A stretch of 64,000 bases of DNA from Acidihalobacter aeolianus (GTDB lineage Bacteria; Pseudomonadota; Gammaproteobacteria; DSM-5130; Acidihalobacteraceae), in assembly GCF_001753165.1 (NCBI RefSeq), contig NZ_CP017448.1, positions 1,568,462 through 1,632,461 on the forward strand, in the 5' to 3' direction. The translations under genes and the position numbers were made by a program. Shown here piece after piece: positions 40,272 through 48,485 of the stretch. A model generated the notes under the pieces. That model had not been told where the DNA came from. It searched no databases and saw only the letters and a program-made list of their open reading frames with translations. Positions within the stretch are counted from its first letter, which is position 1; every line of letters starts with the position of its first letter.

Positions 40272-41235
40272 GGCGACGCCCTCCGCTTGCTGCGGCGTAC
40301 TGCTGCGCCGTGTCTGCCTTCTGGTCGCCTTCGGTAGGGAATAACTCGACAGGCACCAGCACCCCGCCCTCGGCCCTTCTGTACCAACGGGGCTCGGTCG
40401 GCTCCCCGTAATTTTGCTTCGAGGTTCCAAAGCGGACGTACCTATGCCGATCTTCCTCCGGGATCGGCTTGGGGTTCTGGGCAGGCCAAGTTGTGAGTTT
40501 CTGCGCTTCCTCCGCCGTCATGCGCGCCACGTAAGACACCATGCGCGGGTTGTCGCTTAACACGGTCGCGCCGCGTCCTGCGTGTTGATGATCCACCATG
40601 CCGTTCATCGAAACTTGCTTGGGCGTGTGATGTAGGAACAGACATGCAGGTCCACCGTCAGCGGCGATCCACTCAAGCCCTGACACGACCGCGCTCATGT
40701 CGCCGTTGGAGTTCTCATCGCCTGTGTGAACGCGATTGAGCGTGTCGAAGACAATCAGTCGGCTGTCTTCGTATTCCTCCTTGATGAACCGTAGGCAGTC
40801 ATCGTCGAGCAGGTTCCAGCGCTTGCCGACGATGGGTACAAGGGTCAGGTTTTCGGAGATGACTTCCCTTGCCGCTGGCTCAAGCCATTCGCGCATAGCA
40901 TGCAGTCGATGCCGGAGTATCGCCCTGTCGTCCTCAGCAGCGATGTACGTGACCTTGCCGGTGTGTTTGGGCTTGAGTTCCAGCACGTCGCCGCCGGCCA
41001 CCGAAGCGGCCACTGAGAACGCGGCCTCCATTGTCCAAATGCTCTTGCCCGTGGAGCCGGGTGCTACCAGTGACCCCACAGAGGATGCAAGGAATCCCGG
41101 CCATATCCAGTCGAGCGGATCGGGTTCATTCTCGAACGCATCAAGTATGTCCAGCGGTTCGACGCTGTACTTGATCCTGCGCTTCTCGCGGTCCGTTGGC
41201 TTGTTGCTGGCCTTGAGGTTTGTGAAGCCGTCCAT
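40261..41235 (-). CDS. repA: IncQ-type RepA replicative helicase
   Basis: 324-aa RecA-fold ATPase closely patterned on the hexameric 5'-3' helicase RepA of RSF1010. The Walker A is PGSTGKS (Gly60-Ser65). ATYIAAEDD-type motif 1a is TYIAAEDDRAILRHRLHAM, Walker B is SRLIVFDTLNR, and LFLHHTPK plus the C-terminal VRFGTSKQNYGEP...RWYRRAEGGVLVP block are also present. RSF1010 RepA has matching VSPGGAGKS, HRLHAL, FLHHASK and VRFGVSKANYGAP. An N-terminal extension of about 25 residues is extra. The ATG at 41235 overlaps the TGA of the HTH gene by one base. Confidence 0.9.
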   Translation of the reverse strand: MDGFTNLKASNKPTDREKRRIKYSVEPLDILDAFENEPDPLDWIWPGFLASSVGSLVAPGSTGKSIWTMEAAFSVAASVAGGDVLELKPKHTGKVTYIAAEDDRAILRHRLHAMREWLEPAAREVISENLTLVPIVGKRWNLLDDDCLRFIKEEYEDSRLIVFDTLNRVHTGDENSNGDMSAVVSGLEWIAADGGPACLFLHHTPKQVSMNGMVDHQHAGRGATVLSDNPRMVSYVARMTAEEAQKLTTWPAQNPKPIPEEDRHRYVRFGTSKQNYGEPTEPRWYRRAEGGVLVPVELFPTEGDQKADTAQQYAAASGGRRHDW

Positions 41236-41441
41236 CACGCACCGCCTACGCGGAAGGCGTCGTTATCGAGTGCCTGCACGAATGCGGCCCAGTCCGCAGA
41301 TCGGACCATCATCCGTCCGTTTATTTGGTGAACCGGCACAGGGAATTTCCCCGCGTGAGCACGCTTATATGCAGTCGGTCGCGGCATCGAGAGCGCTTTG
41401 TACGCTTGTGCAAAAGGCATAAGCAGCTTGTCAGTGTTCAT
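41235..41441 (-). CDS. Small HTH regulator or excisionase-like protein heading the rep operon
   Basis: 68-aa winged-helix/AlpA-like protein: LLMPFAQAYKALSMPRPTAYKRAHAGKFPVPVHQINGRMMVRSADWAAFVQAL. The Pro-rich turn and the R-S-A-D-W end are typical of AlpA/MerR-type DNA binders. In IncQ plasmids a small repressor (repF) occupies this place upstream of repA and represses the operon; in integrative elements AlpA-like proteins act as excisionases. Either role, or both, is possible. GGGA stands about 9 bp before the ATG. Confidence 0.75.
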   Translation of the reverse strand: MNTDKLLMPFAQAYKALSMPRPTAYKRAHAGKFPVPVHQINGRMMVRSADWAAFVQALDNDAFRVGGA

Positions 41442-41511
41442 GTTCTTAGTCCCGCTAGGTTGATCTCTCCCTTGGCGTATTTGTCTCACGGTAAATCGGT
41501 ATCGTCAAACC

Positions 41512-41541
41512 TCTATAGTTAGTAAAAACATGTGCTTGCAA
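41512..41541 (-). promoter_or_regulatory. Predicted rep-operon promoter
   Basis: On the minus strand TTGCAA (41536-41541) and TATAGA (41512-41517) are 18 bp apart. The -35 lies inside the imperfect palindrome TGTG-CTTGCAA-CACA (41531-41545), a possible operator for the HTH protein. Confidence 0.45.
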
Positions 41542-41743
41542 CACATTCAGTCAATAGTTTCTAGGTGTTAGTTTCCTTGTCTGGCAAGGAAGTTTGTGTG
41601 CGGACGGGTGACAGAAACATGGCTGACGTGAGGCAGCGATTAGCCGACAAGTGGTTGCGAGCACACCTGTGCGGTGGCGGTTCGGCGCGGGTAGCGTTAG
41701 GGGGTAAACGCTAAGGTCAGGTCGCCCACACCGGATCGGCCTC

Positions 41744-41819
41744 ATGGACGACAGATGGACAGAGACAGACGGGTACTAGCGGGAATTCATGGACACCATA
41801 TGGACAAATGTCTGTCCAC
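41744..41819. repeat. Right arm-type repeats (ATGGACA)
   Basis: ATGGAC occurs at 41744, 41755, 41789 and 41800, and inverted TGTCCAC at 41813-41819. The same motif lies beside attL. Such arm-type sites in the attP region are normal for lambda-like integrases. Confidence 0.6.
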
Positions 41820-41830
41820 AGAGGGGCATT

Positions 41831-41849
41831 TTGGTCAAAAAATGACCAA
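41831..41849. repeat. TTGGTCA palindrome near attR
   Basis: TTGGTCA-A5-TGACCAA is perfect over 7 bp per arm. A further TGGTCAT follows at 41860. It lies 59 bp from the attR repeat and could bind the excisionase or a host factor. Confidence 0.5.
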
Positions 41850-41900
41850 CTCTGAAGGGTGGTCATTTCATTGCAACTTATTGTTTTTACTAGGAGAATT

Positions 41901-41976
<76 letters not shown>

Positions 41977-41989
41977 ATCAAGGCGGTGT

Positions 41990-42018
41990 ATTCTAATGCG
42001 AATCGCAGACGATGACCA
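41990..42018 (-). promoter_or_regulatory. Predicted tRNA-Ala promoter
   Basis: On the minus strand TGGTCA (42013-42018) and TAGAAT (41990-41995) are 17 bp apart, placing +1 about 7 nt before the mature tRNA 5' end. It is chromosomal, so the element does not disturb tRNA expression. Confidence 0.6.
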
Positions 42019-42179
42019 GCCCCCTATCCACGCTGTAGGGTAGTAGCGAGAATATGGTGAGGATTCAAGAAAACGGGTGCTTGAGCCGATAAACATGGCA
42101 TCCGTCTGAACTCCGAGACCAGATCCAATATTAATAAGAATGATCCCGTTACAGAGCAGGCAAGGAGATCGGCAGAATC

Positions 42180-43454
42180 ATGAAATTCATACGAGAAAGC
42201 ATCCGCAACAAACTCATACTAATAACGGGTATTGCTACGATACTGTTACTGTTGGCTGCGACATATGGACTCTGGGTCGCTTGGAGCGGATATGGTGCGC
42301 TTCAGGCTCAGCTACAAGGTGCCAGTACCCTAAACCTTGAAGCAATTCGTCAGATCTTATCCCTCAGCTCGCATGTGCGGGGGCACATTCTGCTGAGTGC
42401 GGGCTTGATGGGCATAGCTATTCTGGTGTCATTCGCATGGTTCGTGGCAGTACTGGAAACCGCCATTGTGCGGCCAGCCAAGAGCCTCGTATACGATCTC
42501 GAGCATTTGGCGTCGGGTGATTTTTCTCGTGTGATCAATCAACGGACTCACGATGAATTGGGGCGAATAGCTGTTGCAGCATCCAAGGTACGACGCGAGT
42601 TGAGCGCGATCATCAAACAAATGCAGTCAACCGGAGACGAAGTGTGCAAATCGGTGATCGAAATCAAAGGTATTACCGAACACACCAATAGCGAACTTTC
42701 CCAACAAGACTCTGAAACCGATCAAGTGGCAACAGCGATGAATCAGATGGCCGCGACCAGTCACGAGGTCTCACGCAACGCTGGCGAAACCGCACGCGCG
42801 ACACATGAAGCGCAGGAACTGTCGCATCAGGGAGCCTTGGCGTCCACCACGGCGATTACCGGCATAGACATGCTCAGCCAGCACGTAGCAAAAGCCACCG
42901 AAGTGATTGAGCGTGTCGAATCTCAAACGGAAGATATCAGTAAGATATTGGAAGTTATTTCGTTGATCACTGAGCAAACGAATCTTTTGGCGCTCAATGC
43001 GGCCATTGAAGCAGCGCGTGCAGGAGAGCAGGGGCGTGGTTTCGCGGTTGTCGCTGATGAAGTGCGTTCCCTGGCAAATCGGACACAAAGTTCCACCGCG
43101 GAAATACAGGGCATGATCGAACGTCTTCAGGGAGGCGCCAGGGAAGCCGTCACTGTGATGGTGGGCGTACGTGAGGAAGCGACTAAGAGCGAGGATCAAG
43201 TAGAGGCTGCCGCAGTAGCTTTGGCTGAGATTGCTGAGGCGATCAAGACGATTGACAGCATGTCGACACAAATCGCGACCGCAGCAGAAGAGCAGAGTGC
43301 CGTTGCTGAAGAGGTCAATCGAAACCTGTCGGCCATCAGTGGCGGAACGCGGCGTGCTCGTGATAGTGCGGGGCAGGCTGCCGAGCAGAGTTATCGCCTA
43401 GAGACGCTTGCAGGTGAAGTTAGGGCAATGATTGAGCGTTTCAAACTGAATTGA
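42180..43454 (+). CDS. Methyl-accepting chemotaxis protein
   Basis: 424-aa transmembrane chemoreceptor. Helix TM1 (about residues 11-33) and TM2 (about 72-95) enclose a periplasmic loop of only about 40 residues, too short for a normal ligand-binding domain. A HAMP segment follows ([23 protein letters not shown]), then the long signalling coiled coil. The hairpin tip is [43 protein letters not shown]. No CheR pentapeptide tail is present. It may sense membrane energy state or a partner protein. AAGGAG stands before the ATG. Confidence 0.93.
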   Translation: MKFIRESIRNKLILITGIATILLLLAATYGLWVAWSGYGALQAQLQGASTLNLEAIRQILSLSSHVRGHILLSAGLMGIAILVSFAWFVAVLETAIVRPAKSLVYDLEHLASGDFSRVINQRTHDELGRIAVAASKVRRELSAIIKQMQSTGDEVCKSVIEIKGITEHTNSELSQQDSETDQVATAMNQMAATSHEVSRNAGETARATHEAQELSHQGALASTTAITGIDMLSQHVAKATEVIERVESQTEDISKILEVISLITEQTNLLALNAAIEAARAGEQGRGFAVVADEVRSLANRTQSSTAEIQGMIERLQGGAREAVTVMVGVREEATKSEDQVEAAAVALAEIAEAIKTIDSMSTQIATAAEEQSAVAEEVNRNLSAISGGTRRARDSAGQAAEQSYRLETLAGEVRAMIERFKLN

Positions 43455-44195
43455 TTACAGCTTCATGCGTTTGAAAAATGCTTCAGGAATTGCCTTGATC
43501 AGAGACATGATGATCCACCAGAACCATGGGGTATAAAGCGTATTCCTGCGTTTTTTAATGCCGCGCATGATGTCAGCTGCCACAGCTCGTGGCGTGGCGA
43601 CAAGGAACAGTCCCGGCAAACCATAGGTCATTGCCGTGTCTACAAATCCCGGTTTGACCGTCATTACATGAATACCGCTAGAGGTAAGCCGGTTGCGTAA
43701 ACCTTGCAGGTACAGCGCCAGACCGCCTTTCGCCGCACCATAGGTGTAATTGCTTTGACGCCCGCGGTCACCGGCAACTGAACCAAGTCCAACGATGAAG
43801 CCCTGTCGGCGGGCTTCTAGCGCACGCGCACAACGCGATAACAGCAGAGCTGGTGCTGTGAAGTTAACAGCTAAGATTTTGGCTGCCGTTGCTTCGTCAT
43901 CTTGCATCTGCTGAGAATCAGCCAACATCCCAGCGGCCAGTACAACCCCGTCGATATCTCCCAACTCCACAGCCGCTCTATGAAGTAACTGTTCATGAGC
44001 ACCGATATCCTCGATGTCGAAGTCACCGTAACCGACAGGGACGCGATAGCGCACTCGTAAATCAGTACTGAGTCTTTTCAATTCATCGCTATCACGAGCG
44101 GCCAAATACAAACCGTATCCTGCTGCCGCGAGTTCACGTGAGAGCGCGCTGGCGATTGCCGAGGTTGCGCCAACCACAAGTACACCTTTAGTCAT
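43455..44195 (-). CDS. DprE2-like short-chain dehydrogenase
   Basis: 246-aa SDR oxidoreductase. The N-terminal VLVVGATSAIASALSRELAAAG binds NAD(P)H, VVLAAGML is the NNAG-like motif, and YTYGAAKGGL holds the catalytic Tyr and Lys. A C-terminal hydrophobic patch (TPWFWWIIMSLIKAIP) suggests membrane contact. The sequence pattern is like decaprenylphosphoryl-2-keto-ribose reductase DprE2. It overlaps the DprE1-like gene by 8 bp, so the two probably form an epimerase that converts a polyprenyl-linked ribose to arabinose. The product is inferred. Confidence 0.8.
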   Translation of the reverse strand: MTKGVLVVGATSAIASALSRELAAAGYGLYLAARDSDELKRLSTDLRVRYRVPVGYGDFDIEDIGAHEQLLHRAAVELGDIDGVVLAAGMLADSQQMQDDEATAAKILAVNFTAPALLLSRCARALEARRQGFIVGLGSVAGDRGRQSNYTYGAAKGGLALYLQGLRNRLTSSGIHVMTVKPGFVDTAMTYGLPGLFLVATPRAVAADIMRGIKKRRNTLYTPWFWWIIMSLIKAIPEAFFKRMKL

Positions 44196-45543
44196 TGGGG
44201 ATGCCCAGTCGTTGCGAGAGTGCAGATGCATAGTGGTTTTTCGGGTCAGCGCGGCGTTTGATATCCAGCCATGCGGGGTAACGTGGATACATCTGTCGGA
44301 ATCGCCCAGCATCCAAGCAGGCGTCCTTCGCCAGATAGACACGCCCACCATGATCGGCAGTGATGGCATCGAGTTCCGCACACAATTCAACCGCCCGCGC
44401 GCCATTGATTGGTAAATCCATAGCCAGGGTGTATCCAGCTAGTGGAAAGCCCAGCAAACTGTCGGCTTCAGCTCCCATGCGCTTGAGCACAGCAAGAAAA
44501 GATGCAAGTTTGGCTCGATTAATCCTCGCCAACAGCTTTGGTAGTCCTTCTACAGCTGCATCTTGAGGCATCACGCATTGGTATTGAATGAAACCACCAC
44601 GCCCGTAAAGTCTATTCCAGTCAGACAAACCGTCGAGCGGGTAGAAGAATCGGCGGTAATCCTGCAAGGTCGTATTTCTGGTGGAGCCTTGGTGGGACCG
44701 ATAATATGCCTCATTGAACATCCCCACGCTGTAACGGTTGAGTAATCCACGGGGTGGTGTGAAAGGCACACGACGCGGTTTAGCCAGCTGCGGCTCAAAT
44801 GCATACGCGTGTAGCTTTGTCGGAAGTTCATCCATCAGGGCATGGCGACCCCGCATCAAAATGCCACGACCTCCTCGCAGACAATCGATCCACGCGACCG
44901 TGTAATCGTCGTCAAAATTCGGATCCGCCAACATTTCCATCAGTGTAGCGAGATTAGGGGCCGGGTCCTCGCGTGTTTGGATATAAGCTGATTCGACGCG
45001 CCGAAGGCGCAAGCGTACCTCTCCAATTACCCCGGTCAATCCCATGCCGCCACACGTGGCATTAAACAAGTCAGGATCCGTCGCGCGATCAACCCAAGTT
45101 TCACGACCGGTAGCATCGATCAGCGATATACCATCGACATGACTGGAAAAACTGCCTGAGTGATGGTGATTCTTGCCATGCACGTCACTGGCAACACACC
45201 CGCCGAGCGTCACGTGTTGGGTACCTGGCGTGATTGCCGGGAACCATCCAAGTGGCAACAAATGCTTTATCGTGTCAGCCAGGGTCAAACCGGCTTCTGC
45301 GTGAAGTATCCCGGTCTCCATATCGAAATCCAGCATGCGATCTAGGCGCCGCATGTCGATCACGTTGCCCTTTGAGGCCAGTGCCGCATCGCCATAGCTT
45401 CTTCCGCAGCCTCGCGCAATTCGAGCTTGATTAATCTGTAGTTCTGAGATTTGACGATAGCGCTCCGGACGTACAACAGGGTTTTCATAACTGGGAAAAC
45501 GTCCCCAGCCAGACAATTGGCGAGACGGCGCTGAGAGAGTCAT
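44188..45543 (-). CDS. DprE1-like FAD-dependent oxidase
   Basis: 451-aa flavoprotein. The FAD domain shows CGRSYGDAALASKGNVIDM, PGTQHVTLGGCVASDVHGKN and CGGMGLTGVIGEV, which align closely with mycobacterial decaprenylphosphoryl-ribose oxidase DprE1. The active-site lysine is kept (Lys406 in YLAKDA). The cysteine that benzothiazinones attack in DprE1 (GWNxCVDFPI) is Ala374 here (GYTLAMDLPI). It overlaps the glycosyltransferase gene by 4 bp and the DprE2-like gene by 8 bp. Start at ATG 45543; a longer frame runs into the upstream gene. Confidence 0.85.
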   Translation of the reverse strand: MTLSAPSRQLSGWGRFPSYENPVVRPERYRQISELQINQARIARGCGRSYGDAALASKGNVIDMRRLDRMLDFDMETGILHAEAGLTLADTIKHLLPLGWFPAITPGTQHVTLGGCVASDVHGKNHHHSGSFSSHVDGISLIDATGRETWVDRATDPDLFNATCGGMGLTGVIGEVRLRLRRVESAYIQTREDPAPNLATLMEMLADPNFDDDYTVAWIDCLRGGRGILMRGRHALMDELPTKLHAYAFEPQLAKPRRVPFTPPRGLLNRYSVGMFNEAYYRSHQGSTRNTTLQDYRRFFYPLDGLSDWNRLYGRGGFIQYQCVMPQDAAVEGLPKLLARINRAKLASFLAVLKRMGAEADSLLGFPLAGYTLAMDLPINGARAVELCAELDAITADHGGRVYLAKDACLDAGRFRQMYPRYPAWLDIKRRADPKNHYASALSQRLGIPND

Positions 45544-47090
45544 CGGATACCGCCGAAGTAACGCTGAGTGAAAGGGCAGGCGCCTACTGGAAGCCAACTC
45601 GGGAAATGATAATACTTTGCTCTTATCTGTGTGAGGATAGTGCGTCGATAAACAGGATATCGGAAACCATTACCTAAAATAAGGCTAATACTTGCACCAT
45701 CCACATCAATGACGCGTTTTTGAACATGATCGAAATAGGGGGCATAGACTGAGACTGGAAGGTTGTTAGTGCTGATCAGAAGAACGTTCTGACCGTTCCA
45801 ATGAATGAAATTGGTCAGCGAGTCATCTTCACGCCCGTGGTCAGAGCCACTGCCGAAGACGGCGAAATGCCTTCCCGTGTGGTACTCAAGAATCGCCGCG
45901 CTGGCATATCCACGTGTCGCCAGATGTCTACCCACTGCATAGGCCTCAGCATCTTTCCATATACGATCCGTTTGTGTTCCAAGCACCACCATAGAATAGT
46001 TTTTCCCGATAAATTTTAGATCAGGTACAGGGACTGATAATAGCGTTCCCAACAGTAAGATATGTAATGCGGAAAAAATAGCCATGAAAACCAAGCTGCT
46101 GCGATGCGACAGCCAATTCGTAACTGCGCCGAAGAGAATGAATACGAAAGGATAAAACCCCAATAGCCAATGCAACCCGATCACATTCTTAAAGGACAGG
46201 AGCCCGAAGAGGAGTAAAGGTATCCCGGAAAAAACCACAAAACCGCCGACCAAGGGCTCACGAGCACGCTGCCAGATAGCCCCACGTACACTGTAAAGAC
46301 CATACAACAGTGGAGGCGTGAAGAGATAAAGGAGGGTGAGCAGATAAAGCGGCGGACCGCTGAAGGTGAATCCTTTGTGGGTTCGGTTTGCCAGATTGAA
46401 TAGGTAATTATCCCAACAGTGCTCGTAGTTCCAATATAAATTGATGGCAAACAATAGCGAACTGATTCCCGCAACCAGCATCAAGCCCAGAAAAGCCTTT
46501 ACCCGCCGGTCGATGAGCGCCCAATAGCTTGCTATGGCAACCGCCATCAAGCCTTCAAAGTACTTTGAGAGCATCCCTAGCCCGACCGCGAGGCCAGCCA
46601 GCATGTAATCCCTGAGCCGCTCAGAGCGACTGGCCTCGTAAAACGCCCATCCACTCAGAAAGATAAAGAAAATTACCGGCGTGTCAGTGGTGATGAATAC
46701 GTTGTAAAGGCTTACCGGCGAAATCAGGAACAGTGTGGCCGTCAGGTAAGCCAAGGTACCCGTATGCGGTCGCAATATCCGCATAATGCCCCATGCCATG
46801 AACGGACTTAGCAATAGGGCGGGCATACGCAGCCACCATGCCGATTTTCCCAGTGCAAGCAGCGCTGTAAGCCACCAGCCAACCATTGGCGGGTGGTCAT
46901 AATATCCCAGCGCAGGATGCATGCCCCAAACGACGAAATAGGCCTCATCGCCGGTCATAGGCAGAACTGCTGCGAACAAAAGACGTAGAAGGAATGTTCC
47001 TACTAAGGCTCCATAAAACAGACGACGAGCATTGCGCGCCATCACACTATTCTGATTAAGGGCTTGTTCGCCTGATATATGTGAGCTCAT
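45540..47090 (-). CDS. GT-C membrane glycosyltransferase (ArnT/PMT family)
   Basis: About 516-aa polytopic protein. The N-terminal periplasmic loop has the catalytic-type motif MTGDEAYFVVWGMHPALGYYDHPPMVGW, and about ten membrane helices follow. A C-terminal periplasmic domain of about 130 residues ends it. Such enzymes move a sugar from a polyprenyl phosphate to lipid, protein or glycan on the periplasmic side. With the DprE1/DprE2-like genes downstream, an arabinose-type donor is plausible. ATG 47090 is chosen; GTG 47105 and ATG 47042 are alternatives, as the ribosome site is unclear. Confidence 0.85.
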   Translation of the reverse strand: MSSHISGEQALNQNSVMARNARRLFYGALVGTFLLRLLFAAVLPMTGDEAYFVVWGMHPALGYYDHPPMVGWWLTALLALGKSAWWLRMPALLLSPFMAWGIMRILRPHTGTLAYLTATLFLISPVSLYNVFITTDTPVIFFIFLSGWAFYEASRSERLRDYMLAGLAVGLGMLSKYFEGLMAVAIASYWALIDRRVKAFLGLMLVAGISSLLFAINLYWNYEHCWDNYLFNLANRTHKGFTFSGPPLYLLTLLYLFTPPLLYGLYSVRGAIWQRAREPLVGGFVVFSGIPLLLFGLLSFKNVIGLHWLLGFYPFVFILFGAVTNWLSHRSSLVFMAIFSALHILLLGTLLSVPVPDLKFIGKNYSMVVLGTQTDRIWKDAEAYAVGRHLATRGYASAAILEYHTGRHFAVFGSGSDHGREDDSLTNFIHWNGQNVLLISTNNLPVSVYAPYFDHVQKRVIDVDGASISLILGNGFRYPVYRRTILTQIRAKYYHFPSWLPVGACPFTQRYFGGIR

Positions 47091-47566
47091 CAAAACCGCA
47101 AGCACCTCATGAGTTGGACCCGGAACATATTTGGTTTATGCCGGCGGCGCCTTCGCCACCCAGCGTGAAGTGGGGGTATGGTATCAGGTCATTTCTCTGG
47201 CGGTCGCATCTCCCAGACTCAGAGGGTGCGCGCACTATGTGGAAGCGATCCGGATAGCACTTGTACCTGGCCTGACCTTGCCGCTAATCGCTCGACTTGA
47301 GAGCAGGATCAATCTGCAAGCAGATTGTTACGGATTTCCTAAATGATGCTGGGTTTGCCGGCACTAGCTCATGTGGGAGGGGAAACCGCATGCTTAGTGC
47401 TTGCCTTCGGGGTGGTTGCGCTATGGATAGAAAACATGTCCGGACAATGGAGGGCGCTGCGAGATTTGTCACAACATGCGGGCATACCGCACAACCTATC
47501 TGGAAGTGGAGGTTTGCGTTATCGCCTGCTGACTAGTGTGGGAAGTGTGACCGATCGAAGATCGGG
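47091..47566. other. Intergenic region upstream of the glycosyltransferase operon
   Basis: About 475 bp with no supported protein gene. The plus-strand frames starting at 47131 and 47343 lack ribosome sites and recognisable motifs, and the second runs through a terminator. The glycosyltransferase promoter must lie here on the minus strand but is not obvious. Confidence 0.5.
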
Positions 47567-47764
47567 CACCAAAGTAACGCGCCCAAAGACTGATGCGCGT
47601 CACTTTGGTGCAATTAAGCTGCAATCGGCCTTTGCAATGGCTCTGGAAGCTGCTATTTATTGCTTGGCACGCAACCTGCTTCAATACATACAGGATCAAA
47701 GTTATGCCTTGATCCTGGTCGACTCCTCCTGCTTCTGGGGCGCCATTGGCGCCCCTCTTTTTTT
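47567..47764 (+). ncRNA. Candidate intergenic small RNA with anti-Shine-Dalgarno motif
   Basis: Three stem-loops lie in series. The first, 47567-47610, is CACCAAAGT/ACTTTGGTG with inner CGCGC/GCGCG. The second, 47691-47717, is CAGGATCAA/TTGATCCTG. The third is a perfect GGGGCGCC/GGCGCCCC terminator with a T-run. Between the last two the strand reads ACTCCTCCTGCTTCT, an unpaired UCCUCCU that could cover ribosome sites. No protein gene uses the terminator. A weak promoter, TTTGCA (47631) and TATTTA (47654), could start a shorter transcript of about 100 nt. The 5' end is uncertain. Confidence 0.5.
47737..47764 (+). terminator. Intrinsic terminator of the candidate sRNA
   Basis: GGGGCGCC (47737-47744), loop ATT, GGCGCCCC (47748-47755), then TCTTTTTTT. 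It is a textbook Rho-independent terminator on the plus strand. Confidence 0.88.
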
Positions 47765-47813
47765 GTACAACCTTCTAAGCATATCGCGTTACTCCTGCCA
47801 ATGCACGTTTGAA

Positions 47814-48125
47814 CTATCCGTGTGCAGAAAGAGCATCCGGACCGATATGTAGTGCATAGCCGATCCATGCAAGACTGATAAGAATCATCGGTATCACAAC
47901 CCACGGGGATACGAGGCGCTTGAACAAGAGGCTGCTAGGTCGATATCCCAGGCCCAGAATGAACCCGCCCGCGGCCGCAAAGGTTGCCACTGCGAACAAC
48001 GACTCCCTGAACCCGGGACCGGAAAATGCGATCGTCCATGGATAGATCATTACGAGTAATGCGACCGTCGCGCCGCCAATCAGCGTGCTGGCACTGACAA
48101 GAGAGTTGCGAAGATGATGTCTCAT
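47814..48125 (-). CDS. ybgE: YbgE-like cyd operon membrane protein
   Basis: 103-aa protein with three predicted helices (LIGGATVALLVMIYPWTIAF, SLFAVATFAAAGGFILGLGY, VVIPMILISLAWIGYALHIG). Size, hydropathy and place at the end of cydA-cydB-cydX match the YbgE family, a common but poorly understood companion of cytochrome bd oxidase. Confidence 0.75.
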   Translation of the reverse strand: MRHHLRNSLVSASTLIGGATVALLVMIYPWTIAFSGPGFRESLFAVATFAAAGGFILGLGYRPSSLLFKRLVSPWVVIPMILISLAWIGYALHIGPDALSAHG

Positions 48126-48221
48126 CGACTGTTGCCTCGATTTCCTGGTAACGACCTCATATCGGCTGAGACCGAGCCATTAGGCCCGTATCAGCAGCCG
48201 ACATGGAATCGAGCAAGTGTG

Positions 48222-48422
48222 TCAGTGAGATTCGGCTCCTGTGGCTTTCTTGGCATTTGCAGCTTCAAGCTGGGTATCCAACAATGCGCCACCAGCCGCT
48301 GACACGAGCACGATCATGACCGTACCGATAATCCACGCAAAATACCATGGGCCATAGTCACCGATGATCACCGTAACGAAAATCAACACCAGCGCGAGAA
48401 TGCTATAAACGAGATAGCGCAT
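48222..48422 (-). CDS. cydX: Extended CydX-like subunit of cytochrome bd oxidase
   Basis: 66-aa protein with two hydrophobic helices. Residues from about 25 read PWYFAWIIGTVMIVLVSAAGGALLDTQLEAA, which matches the start of E. coli CydX (MWYFAWILGTLLA). CydX is normally about 37 aa with one helix. Here a first helix (YLVYSILALVLIFVTVIIG) is fused in front. GAGGAT stands 8 bp before the ATG. CydX stabilises the heme site of CydAB. Confidence 0.75.
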   Translation of the reverse strand: MRYLVYSILALVLIFVTVIIGDYGPWYFAWIIGTVMIVLVSAAGGALLDTQLEAANAKKATGAESH

Positions 48423-48485
48423 AGATCAGATCCTCAAATGAATGGGTTGCACGGCCGCAGCGCGGTAATCCGTGATATATCCGTT

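Larger units (their letters stand above)
41442..41900. other. Control and attachment region between the rep operon and tRNA-Ala
   Basis: No protein gene is supported. It holds the rep promoter, two hairpins (TTCCTTG/CAAGGAA at 41573-41591; TAGCGTT/AACGCTA at about 41692-41715), five TGGAC arm repeats and a TTGGTCA palindrome before attR. Confidence 0.6.

Noticed and set aside
40272-40430. 53-residue N-terminal extension of the RepC-like protein
   Set aside because: It lies wholly within repA in another frame and is Ser/Arg/Thr-rich without conservation pattern; ATG 40271 fits translational coupling.
47343-47852. 169-aa plus-strand frame in the region before ybgE
   Set aside because: No ribosome site or family motif, and the frame runs straight through a strong intrinsic terminator at 47737-47764.
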